From contig NZ_JAGIOE010000001.1 of the NCBI RefSeq assembly GCF_017876575.1, positions 2,728,001 through 2,792,000 of the forward strand: a DNA stretch of 64,000 nucleotides, given 5' to 3'. This document shows positions 57,076 through 64,000 of this stretch, in pieces. The stretch comes from Paeniglutamicibacter psychrophenolicus (lineage in GTDB: Bacteria; Actinomycetota; Actinomycetes; Actinomycetales; Micrococcaceae). Positions within the stretch are counted from its first letter, which is position 1; the number at the start of each line of letters is the position of its first letter. The position numbers and the translations under genes were made by a program. The notes below the pieces were generated by a model. It saw only the letters and a program-made list of their open reading frames with translations. It made no database searches and was not told the origin of the DNA.

Positions 57076-57460
57076 GTGTGGTGCCTAGTTTCGTTTCAGT
57101 TGTTTCGACCGGCGATCGCCCCCGGAAGCACGTGGCCGTCGGTAGGGGCGTTGATCCCATCGTTACCCATTTGCACTCCCACAAGCAACATTTGTGCCGC
57201 ACCGGCAGTACCCACGCACCGGTGGGGGCGATCACCGGCCCGCGATACGCACTTGCCCACACAACCTGCCAATGCCACGTGCCTGCGGTCCATCCACACA
57301 CCGCCTTCCCCGCCCGGACCCAGAGCGCCCGGGCAACGCACCATGAGGGGAACACCAAGAGCCTCCCGGCCAAGCCCCAGCCCTTCGCCGAACCCAAACG
57401 GCATGGGCAAGGCGCAATGCCCGGGAGGACGCCAACACACCAGCGGGAAGCAACAACGAC
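57076..57460. other. divergent gap between opuCC and dprA
   Basis: No gene seen. The segment after about 57200 is strikingly rich in C and A on the + strand, as are dprA and the first half of xerC. Must contain the promoters for opuCC (minus) and dprA (plus); no consensus boxes stand out. GGGAAG before the dprA ATG is its ribosome-binding site. Confidence 0.4.
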
Positions 57461-58759
57461 ATGGACAACACCAACCCGGAGGTCCTGGCGCGAGCCGGCC
57501 TCACCCACATCATCGAACCCAACGACCAAACCGGAGCCGCCCTCGTGCAGGTCACCGGAGCCATCGACGCCTACCGGCTCATCCGCGAACACACCGGACC
57601 AGCCCCGGCCCGCGAACAGCAACAAGTCGCAGAACTTCTCGACGCCCACGGAGCCTCCCGCTCCGCCCTGCGCCTGGACGCAGGACTCGAACGCTGGCGC
57701 CCACGCGCAGCGCTCGCCGACCCCGAATCCGACCTCAAGCTCATGACCCGCCTCGGGGGAGGACTCATCGCCCCGCAAGACCCCAACTGGCCCACCGGAT
57801 TTGAAGCCCTCGGCCTCGCCGCACCGCTGGCCCTGTGGTACCGCGGAGACGGGGACCTGGCCATCCTGCGAGACACCTCCCGCCTGGTCGCCATCGTCGG
57901 CTCACGCGACGCCACCGAGTACGGACGCACCATCACCGCAGAACTCGTCCACGGGCTGCGCGCCCACGGCATCTGCATCGTCTCGGGAGGCGCCTACGGC
58001 ATAGACGCCCAAGCCCACCAGGCGGCGCTCGCCGAAGACCCGCCGACCAACCAGTCCCCGGGCCAGCGCACCACGCCCCCGACCATTGCCGTCATGGCGG
58101 GGGGACTGAACCGCTTCTACCCCGTGGGGAACGAAGACCTGCTCAAGGCCGTCCACCGCCAGGGCCTGCTCATCGCCGAGGTGGCACCCGGGGCAACACC
58201 CAGCCGCTGGAGGTTTTTGCAACGCAACAGGATGATCGCCGCCCTATGTGCCACAACCATCGTCTCCGAAGCCCGCTGGCGCTCCGGAGCACTGAGCACC
58301 GCACACCACGCAGCCGAAATGGGCCGCGAGGTCGGAGCCGTCCCCGGCTCCGTATTCTCCGCCAACTCCGCAGGCTGCCACCGCCTCATCCGCGAGGGCG
58401 CCGCGACCCTTGTCACCGACGCCGCAGAAGCCATCGAACTACTCAACCTTCCCGTGCAGGCACCCATCCCCGCGGAAGCAGTCCCCGGAACCCGGGACTC
58501 CGGCACCACGGAAGCGGAGGACCGCAGGGACTACGACGGACTGCCCATCCAGGACCTGCTCCTGCTCGACGCCCTGCCCGTCCGCATCCCGCGCACCGCC
58601 GACCAGCTGGCCATCGTCGCCGGACTGGGCATGGGCTCCATCCTCGGGGGACTCTCCCGACTCGCAGCCCGCTCACTGGCCGAACGCACCGGCAACGGCT
58701 GGATACGCCGCTTCCCCAACGGACGCGAACCCCAACGCGGAGCCCCCACACCCAGATGA
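57461..58759 (+). CDS. dprA: DNA-processing protein DprA
   Basis: Protein of 432 residues: Rossmann-like DprA domain with VAIVGSRDATEYG near residue 147, SGGAYGIDAQAHQ near 178 and GLNRFYPVGNEDLL near 215, and a C-terminal winged-helix extension (about 365–425). DprA loads RecA on single-stranded DNA that enters during transformation. Normally next to comM; here separated from it. The gene is C- and A-rich on its coding strand compared with neighbours. Confidence 0.92.
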   Translation: MDNTNPEVLARAGLTHIIEPNDQTGAALVQVTGAIDAYRLIREHTGPAPAREQQQVAELLDAHGASRSALRLDAGLERWRPRAALADPESDLKLMTRLGGGLIAPQDPNWPTGFEALGLAAPLALWYRGDGDLAILRDTSRLVAIVGSRDATEYGRTITAELVHGLRAHGICIVSGGAYGIDAQAHQAALAEDPPTNQSPGQRTTPPTIAVMAGGLNRFYPVGNEDLLKAVHRQGLLIAEVAPGATPSRWRFLQRNRMIAALCATTIVSEARWRSGALSTAHHAAEMGREVGAVPGSVFSANSAGCHRLIREGAATLVTDAAEAIELLNLPVQAPIPAEAVPGTRDSGTTEAEDRRDYDGLPIQDLLLLDALPVRIPRTADQLAIVAGLGMGSILGGLSRLAARSLAERTGNGWIRRFPNGREPQRGAPTPR

Positions 58760-58829
58760 ACAACACCACGCACCAACCAAACGGCGTGGCACCATTGCCC
58801 CAAGCCCCCGCACGGGAGACAGTAGAGAC

Positions 58830-59813
58830 GTGCCAGAGCCAATCGAACAAAAAACCGAAGCCCCACCCATCCCGGCCGAACTCCAAGAAGCCCACGACGG
58901 CTTCCTGCGGCACATGGCCCTGGAACGCGAACGCAGCGAACACACCCTGCGCGCCTACGGCGGCGACATCACCAACCTCTACGCCTACGCCACCAAGCGC
59001 GGCGCCACCAACATGGCAGGCCTCGACCTCACCCTCCTGCGCGGCTGGCTCATGACCCTCCAGGAAGCCGGCCTTTCCCGCGCCACCCTCGCCCGCCGCT
59101 CCGCCACCATCCGCAGCTTCCTCGCCTGGGCAGTACGCGAAAACCTCATCACCACCAACCCGGCCATCCGCCTCCAATCACCCAAACGCGAACAACGCCT
59201 CCCGCACATCCTGCAAAACAACCAAATCGAACGAATCTTCCAACCCACGCCCCAACCACCCCGCACCCCGGACGACAAGACCCCGGAACCCACCGCCGAA
59301 CAGCTCGCGCTCGCCGACCGCAACAAACTCATCCTGGAACTGCTCTACGCCACCGCCATCCGCGTGGGGGAACTGGTGTCGCTGGACATCGGCGACCTCG
59401 ACCTGGATCGGCGGACGCTGCGGGTCATCGGCAAGGGCAACAAGGAACGCACCGTCCCCTTCGGCCAGCCGGCACTGAATGCGCTCGATGACTGGCTGCG
59501 TCGCGGCCGACCGGTCTTGCGCACCGATGGCTCGGCACGCGCACTGCTGCTTGGCCGTCGCGGGAAGCGGCTCGATGCCCGCCAAGCCCGCCAGGTGGTC
59601 TCCGACGCCCTGGCGGCGCTGGGCGACACCGCCGCGCGCGGACCCCACGCCCTGCGCCACAGCGCGGCTACCCACCTGCTGGACCGGGGAGCGGATTTGC
59701 GTGCCGTGCAGGAGATCCTGGGGCATTCCTCGCTGGCCACCACGCAGCTGTACACCCAGGTGTCGGTCGAGCGGCTCAAGGAGAGCTACCAAAAGGCCCA
59801 TCCGCGCGCATAA
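58830..59813 (+). CDS. xerC: tyrosine recombinase XerC
   Basis: Protein of 327 residues: N-terminal SAM-like domain (about 20–115), a proline-rich linker (about 130–155) and a catalytic domain with R177 in ATAIRVGEL, HALRHSAATH near 272–281, GHSSLATTQ and nucleophile Y306 in LYTQVS. XerC with XerD resolves chromosome dimers at dif. GTG at 58830 is the start. Codon use changes sharply near 59345 at the linker/catalytic-domain boundary. Confidence 0.9.
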   Translation: MPEPIEQKTEAPPIPAELQEAHDGFLRHMALERERSEHTLRAYGGDITNLYAYATKRGATNMAGLDLTLLRGWLMTLQEAGLSRATLARRSATIRSFLAWAVRENLITTNPAIRLQSPKREQRLPHILQNNQIERIFQPTPQPPRTPDDKTPEPTAEQLALADRNKLILELLYATAIRVGELVSLDIGDLDLDRRTLRVIGKGNKERTVPFGQPALNALDDWLRRGRPVLRTDGSARALLLGRRGKRLDARQARQVVSDALAALGDTAARGPHALRHSAATHLLDRGADLRAVQEILGHSSLATTQLYTQVSVERLKESYQKAHPRA

Positions 59814-59850
59814 ACCGAAGTCATGGTCGAAAGTCGCTGGCCGAACGACG

Positions 59851-59856
59851 TATAAT
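59851..59856 (+). promoter_or_regulatory. -10 box before the DUF3145 gene
   Basis: A perfect TATAAT, rare in such GC-rich DNA, 90 bases before the start at 59946. The matching -35 is not clear. AGGAAAG lies before the ATG. Confidence 0.4.
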
Positions 59857-59945
59857 CATGCACAATACTAAAGAGGACTTACTGGACTTCGAATCAGGGT
59901 TGTTGACGTTGGGGAAGACGTTCCAACAGCACATCGGAGGAAAGC

Positions 59946-60449
59946 ATGTCTGACGCACTGACAAGGGGCGTACTTTTCGTACACTCAGCCCCCTCAGCGC
60001 TGTGCCCGCATATCGAATGGGCGATCGGTTCCGTTGTCGACCAGCGGACCGACCTGCACTGGACGGAGCAGAGCGCGGCCCCCGGCATGTCCCGGGCGGA
60101 AGTCAACTGGACCGGCAAGCCCGGGACCGGTGCTCTTTTGGCGTCCGCTCTTCGCGGCTGGGCGCACCTTCGCTACGAGGTCACCGAGGAAGCAAGCCCC
60201 GGTGTCGACTCGAGCCGCTGGTCCCACACCCCGGAACTGGGCATCTTCCATGCCACCACGGACGCCGCCGGCAACATCATGGTTTCCGAGGAACGCATCC
60301 GCTGGGCCTACGAAAAGGGTGCCGGGGATCCGGCCATCGTGTACCAAGAGCTCTCCATCGCCCTGGGCGAGGCCTGGGACGAGGAACTCGAGCCCTTCCG
60401 CTATGCAGCCGAGGGCGCACCCGTCCGCTGGCTGCACCAGGTCATCTAG
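59946..60449 (+). CDS. DUF3145 family protein
   Basis: Protein of 167 residues starting MSDALTRGVLFVHSAPSALCPH, conserved in Actinobacteria and often near fatty-acid or xerC genes. Function unknown. No membrane segment. GGAAAG before the ATG. It has its own promoter candidate. Confidence 0.9.
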   Translation: MSDALTRGVLFVHSAPSALCPHIEWAIGSVVDQRTDLHWTEQSAAPGMSRAEVNWTGKPGTGALLASALRGWAHLRYEVTEEASPGVDSSRWSHTPELGIFHATTDAAGNIMVSEERIRWAYEKGAGDPAIVYQELSIALGEAWDEELEPFRYAAEGAPVRWLHQVI

Positions 60450-60767
60450 CCGGAACAGCCCACTGGCGCAAAGCGCGCCAAACAGCCACCGCTTTCCCTC
60501 CGGCCCTTGCCGACATCAGCACTGCGGCCGGGGCACGGATCGCGTGGTCACCAATGCAACCAGTTGGAACATCGTTCGGGGATAAGGCATCCGGCGACTT
60601 TACGATTGGATGCACCACGCCTGGCACATGGACAATCCTGCTCCCGGACTGACACGGGACCGATCCACGAAGTGCCGCAGAAGCTCAGCGCGGAGCCGCA
60701 ATTCAGGCAGTATTCCGCTTCGGAAGCGCTTGTCGATCCCAGGCTTCCCTGATTTACGTCGTCAACG
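60450..60767. other. gap between DUF3145 gene and terminator
   Basis: No gene seen. Open frames on the + strand lack protein-like sequence. Confidence 0.4.
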
Positions 60768-60804
60768 AAAATGCCCGGGACTCGAATCGAGTCCCGGGCA
60801 TTTT
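60768..60804. terminator. bidirectional terminator after fabF
   Basis: Near-perfect palindrome from AAAATGCCCGGGACTCGA to TCGAGTCCCGGGCATTTT, with A-run left and T-run right, between the convergent DUF3145 gene and the fab operon. Confidence 0.9.
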
Positions 60805-60834
60805 CTGGTCGGCGGGTGCTGCCCCGCCAGGGTG

Positions 60835-62073
60835 CTAGACGCTGCGGATGGCAACCACGGCGTTGTGCCCGCCGAAGCCGAACGAGTTGTTCAGCGCAAC
60901 GATGGAGCCCTCGGGCAGTTCACGCGGGGTGCCGACAACGACATCCAACGGGATCTCCGGATCCTGGTTTTCCAGGTTGATGGTCACCGGGGCCTTGCGG
61001 TGGTAGACGGCCAGCACGGCGAGCACCGATTCGACGGCACCGGAGGCGCCGAGCAGGTGGCCCATCTGCGACTTGGTGGCCGAGACGCAGACCTTGTCCA
61101 GGTGCGAGCCCAGGGCCGCACGCAGGGCCGTGTACTCGGGCTTGTCGCCAACCGGGGTCGAGGTCGCGTGCGCGTTGACGTGCACCACGTCCTCGGGCTG
61201 GATGCGACCGTCAAACATCGCGGCCTTCAGGGCGCGGGTGGCACCCAGGCCCTCCGGGTCCGGAGCGGTGATGTGGTAGGCGTCGGCGGTGACCGAGGTG
61301 CCGGCCAGTTCGGCGTAGATCGTGGCGCCGCGGGCAATGGCGTGCTCCTCGGCCTCGAGGACCAGGGCGCCTGCGCCTTCGCCCATGACGAAGCCGTCAC
61401 GGTCGATGTCGTAAGGGCGCGATGCATGCTCCGGATCGTCGTTGCGCTTGGACAGCGCCTGCATGGCTGCAAAGGAGGCCATCGGCATCGGGTGGATGGC
61501 TGCTTCCGCGCCACCGCAAACCACGACGTCGGCCTTGCCCGAACGGATCAGCTCGAGACCGATGTGCATGGCCTCGGTGCCCGAGGCGCAAGCCGAAACG
61601 GGGGTGTGGGCGCCGGCGCGGGCGCCGAGGTCCAGCGAGACGGCCGCGGCCGGGCCGTTGGGCATCAGCATCGGAACGGTCATGGGCAGCACGCGGCGCG
61701 GGCCCTTTTCCTTCAGCGTGTCCCAGGCGTCGAGAAGCGTCCAGACGCCGCCGATGCCGGTGGCAAAGGCCACGGCCAGACGGTCGTGGTCGACCGTTTC
61801 GATGCCGGAGTCCTTCCAGGCCTCGCGCGCTGCAACCACGGCGAACTGGGTGGAGGGGTCCATGCGCTTCATCTCGATGCGCGAGAGGACCTCGGAGGCC
61901 GGGGTGGATGCCTTGGCGGCAAATTTCACCGGCAGGTTGTAGGTTTCAACCCATTCATCGGGAAGTGTGTGGGCGCCGGAAACACCCTTGAGGGCGTTGG
62001 CCCACAGGGTCGGGACGTCGCCGCCGATGGGCGTGGTGGCACCAAGGCCGGTGATAACAACTTTGCGAGCCAT
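60835..62073 (-). CDS. fabF: beta-ketoacyl-ACP synthase II
   Basis: Protein of 412 residues. FabF condenses malonyl-ACP with acyl-ACP in chain elongation. Catalytic Cys in SACASGTEAMHIG near residue 162, His in VNAHATSTPVGD near 302 and His in KSQMGHLLGASG near 338. C-terminal NNSFGFGGHNAV is typical. Last gene of the fab operon; a hairpin separates it from acpP. Confidence 0.95.
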   Translation of the reverse strand: MARKVVITGLGATTPIGGDVPTLWANALKGVSGAHTLPDEWVETYNLPVKFAAKASTPASEVLSRIEMKRMDPSTQFAVVAAREAWKDSGIETVDHDRLAVAFATGIGGVWTLLDAWDTLKEKGPRRVLPMTVPMLMPNGPAAAVSLDLGARAGAHTPVSACASGTEAMHIGLELIRSGKADVVVCGGAEAAIHPMPMASFAAMQALSKRNDDPEHASRPYDIDRDGFVMGEGAGALVLEAEEHAIARGATIYAELAGTSVTADAYHITAPDPEGLGATRALKAAMFDGRIQPEDVVHVNAHATSTPVGDKPEYTALRAALGSHLDKVCVSATKSQMGHLLGASGAVESVLAVLAVYHRKAPVTINLENQDPEIPLDVVVGTPRELPEGSIVALNNSFGFGGHNAVVAIRSV

Positions 62074-62257
62074 GTTGAAACTCTCTACTGGTTGGGGGCG
62101 AAACGGCTAGCGATGCTAGCGCGCGATCCAAGCATCGGGCCGCGGCACCAGGGGTGCGGGATCCGGATTGAATCGAAAATCTGGGGATCGGTTACGAAAC
62201 CGGTAAAGCGGATTGGCTGGCATGTGCCGGCAAACCGGTGAACATGAGGGCCGGGGC

Positions 62258-62313
62258 GATGCCTCCCCTTGAAGCCCGTTCGCGTTACGGGTCGCGCTTC
62301 AAGGGGTGGCATC
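62258..62313 (-). promoter_or_regulatory. hairpin between acpP and fabF
   Basis: Stem GATGCC-CCCCTTGAAGC paired with GCTTCAAGGGG-GGCATC, with one T-T mismatch, enclosing an inner CCCGT/ACGGG stem. No T-run follows in the direction of transcription, so it is more likely an mRNA-processing or partial-termination element that keeps acpP more abundant than fabF. Confidence 0.5.
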
Positions 62314-62323
62314 AATGCCTTGC

Positions 62324-62569
62324 CTAGGCCTGTGCGCCGGCGATGAAGTTCACTGCATCGGCAACGGTCTTGAGGTTCTTGACCTCTTCGTCCGGGATCT
62401 TCACGTCGAACTTCTCTTCGGCGTTGACGACGATGGTCATCATCGAGATGGAGTCGATGTCCAGGTCCTCGGTGAAGGACTTGTCCATTTCGACCGCTTC
62501 GGTCTCCAGACCGGTCTCTTCGTTGACGATCTCGGCCAAGCCGGCCAGAATCTCTTCGTTGCTAGCCAT
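62324..62569 (-). CDS. acpP: acyl carrier protein
   Basis: Protein of 81 residues; the phosphopantetheine serine is in DLDIDSISMM near residue 40 (IDS in place of the usual LDS/ADSLD). Carries acyl chains for fatty-acid synthesis. AAGGAG is six bases before the ATG at 62569. Between fabH and fabF, the standard order. Confidence 0.95.
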   Translation of the reverse strand: MASNEEILAGLAEIVNEETGLETEAVEMDKSFTEDLDIDSISMMTIVVNAEEKFDVKIPDEEVKNLKTVADAVNFIAGAQA

Positions 62570-62667
62570 GATGGCTCCTTTTCTGTGTTTGCCGGTAACA
62601 AGCCCGACGACTATGCAGACCACAGGTGTGCGGTCCGAATGATGGGTTGTGTCCCTGGGGGTTAACC

Positions 62668-63723
62668 CTAGGGCAGGACAACGACCTGTGCGCCAAAGAC
62701 AAGCCCGGCGCCAAATCCAATTTGCAGGGCCAGGCCGCCGGAGAGCTCGGGGCTCTCCTTGAGCATCCGGTCCATGGCCATCGGGATGGAGGCGGCGGAG
62801 GTGTTTCCGGCGGTGGCGATGTCGCGGGCGACAACGACCGACTCGGGAAGCTTCAGCTGCTTGACCATCTCGTCGATGATGCGCATGTTGGCCTGGTGCG
62901 GGATGAACGCAGCCAGGTCGTCGGCGGTGAGGCCGGCGTCGGCCAGGGCCTTCTTGGCCATCTTCGCCATTTCCCACACGGCCCAGCGGAAGACCGTCTG
63001 GCCGTCCTGGCGAAGAGTCGGCCACAGCTGGGCCTCGGTGCCGGCCACCAGTGCGGTGCCCTCGGGGGAGGACTCGGCCTGCAGGACCGCGTCGCGCAGA
63101 TCCAGCTGCGAGTGGGTCATGCCGATGGCGGCCCACTTCGAGCCGTCAGAGCCCCAGACCGACGGGGAGATGCCCGGGATGTCCGAGGGGCCGATGACGA
63201 CGGCGCCGGCGCCGTCGCCGAGCAGGAAGGAGATGGTGCGCTCGTGGTTGTCGATGACGTCCGAGAGCTTCTCCGCACCAACGACCAGCACGTACTCGGC
63301 CATGCCGGAGCGAACCAGGGCATCCGCCTGGGCCACGCCGTAGCAGTAGCCGGCGCAGGCGGCCGAGATGTCGAAGGCCGGGGCCGGGGTGGCGCCGATG
63401 CGGTCGGCAAGGGCTGCCGCCGCGGACGGGGTGGCGTACGGGAAGGTCACAGTGGAAACGATGACGGCACCGATCTGGTTCGCCTCGATGCCTGCAGAAG
63501 CCAGGGCTTCGCGGGCCGCGCCTTCGGCCATGTCCAGCAGCGAGGTGTCCTCGCCGGCGCGGGCGCGGGTCACGATGCCGGTGCGCTGCTGGATCCACTC
63601 GTCGGAGGAGTCGATCCACTGGCAGACGTCGTCGTTGGTGACGATGACATCGGGGCGGAAGGAGCCCACACCGTGGATGCGGCTGAATTCGCGCGCGGTG
63701 GTCTGGTTCATCACTGCAGTCAT
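62668..63723 (-). CDS. fabH: beta-ketoacyl-ACP synthase III
   Basis: Protein of 351 residues. FabH starts fatty-acid synthesis from an acyl-CoA and malonyl-ACP. Catalytic triad visible: Cys in DISAACAGYCYG near residue 120, His in FIPHQANMRII near 270, Asn in ATAGNTSAASIP near 301. AGGAAG lies ten bases before the ATG; a second ATG follows four codons on. Fourteen bases from fabD. Confidence 0.95.
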   Translation of the reverse strand: MTAVMNQTTAREFSRIHGVGSFRPDVIVTNDDVCQWIDSSDEWIQQRTGIVTRARAGEDTSLLDMAEGAAREALASAGIEANQIGAVIVSTVTFPYATPSAAAALADRIGATPAPAFDISAACAGYCYGVAQADALVRSGMAEYVLVVGAEKLSDVIDNHERTISFLLGDGAGAVVIGPSDIPGISPSVWGSDGSKWAAIGMTHSQLDLRDAVLQAESSPEGTALVAGTEAQLWPTLRQDGQTVFRWAVWEMAKMAKKALADAGLTADDLAAFIPHQANMRIIDEMVKQLKLPESVVVARDIATAGNTSAASIPMAMDRMLKESPELSGGLALQIGFGAGLVFGAQVVVLP

Positions 63724-63737
63724 GGTTCGGTGACTTC

Positions 63738-64000
63738 CTATGCTTGGGTGTGTTCGAGTACGAAGGCACGGGCTGCCTCGAGGTCCTCGGGGGACTTCAG
63801 GGCGAGCGTCGGGATCCCCTTGAGGCCGCGGCGGGCCAGGCCCACCAGCGTTCCGGCCGGGGGAAGTTCAATGATTCCTGTGACGCCGAGGGCGGCGAGC
63901 TCTTCCATGCACTTGTCCCAGCGCACCGGGCGGGAGACCTGGGCGACGAGCGAGGCAAGGTTGGCCTGTCCGTCGGACACCGCGGCGCCGTCGTAGTTGG
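63738..64000 (-). CDS. fabD: malonyl-CoA:ACP transacylase, C-terminal part (cut by window edge)
   Basis: Only the last 86 codons are in the window; the gene continues beyond position 64000. The visible part (PVRWDKCMEELAALGVTGII and ELPPAGTLVGLARRGLKG) matches the C-terminal region of FabD, which charges ACP with malonate. First gene seen of the fabD–fabH–acpP–fabF operon. Confidence 0.88.
   Translation of the reverse strand, partial: NYDGAAVSDGQANLASLVAQVSRPVRWDKCMEELAALGVTGIIELPPAGTLVGLARRGLKGIPTLALKSPEDLEAARAFVLEHTQA

Overview
The window is high-GC actinobacterial DNA. The gene order rpsP–khpA–rimM–trmD, rplS–lepB–lepB–rnhB–DUF2469, yraN–comM, dprA–xerC and DUF3145–fabF–acpP–fabH–fabD, together with two CNNM/CBS genes, DUF222-HNH and DUF4389 genes, fits the Micrococcaceae (Arthrobacter, Paeniglutamicibacter or Glutamicibacter type). 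The exact genus is an inference. I see no rRNA, tRNA, CRISPR array, transposase or phage gene.

Left part (1–32 kb) is mostly accessory metabolism and transport. It starts with a lower-GC EcsC-family gene and a solitary PIN-domain gene. A LysR regulator then lies divergent from a three-gene operon: TMADH/DgcA-type flavoprotein, Rieske oxygenase and ferredoxin-type reductase. The operon is predicted to N-demethylate a betaine (glycine betaine, proline betaine or a relative). Next come prfC, an MFS exporter, a YdeP/FdhF-type molybdoenzyme, a xylose-type sugar ABC transporter with an operator-like palindrome and a leader hairpin, a DUF4389 membrane protein, a TetR regulator divergent from an alcohol-dehydrogenase-like gene, a DUF222-HNH gene, a solitary PstS, a CBS/CNNM gene pair, KtrB–KtrA potassium uptake, an M20 amidohydrolase, a 42-residue basic protein, and two tandem paralogues of the uracil-DNA-glycosylase fold.

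Middle (32–52 kb) is the conserved ribosome and RNA-modification region, with thiC under a TPP riboswitch on the opposite strand. It is interrupted twice. The first interruption (39.3–43.0 kb) holds a cell-wall-anchored S1 protease with Ig-like repeats and a lipoprotein that resembles a free-standing protease prodomain, lying between the two signal peptidase genes. The second (45.1–50.1 kb) holds five genes between DUF2469 and yraN: three paralogous cytoplasmic proteins of unknown fold, an exported protein with five SH3b repeats and a C-terminal gamma-glutamylcyclotransferase-like domain, and a small exported protein. This cluster is the best candidate here for an undescribed system.

Right part (52–64 kb): comM is separated from dprA by an M23-like gene, a GNAT acetyltransferase and a complete OpuC/ProU-type osmolyte ABC transporter, which could supply the demethylase operon with substrate. 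dprA and xerC follow, then DUF3145, and the type II fatty-acid operon fabD (cut by the window edge)–fabH–acpP–fabF on the minus strand.

Start sites were moved inward from the longest open frame where a ribosome-binding site or family length supported it. All functional names rest on motifs read by eye; no database search was possible.
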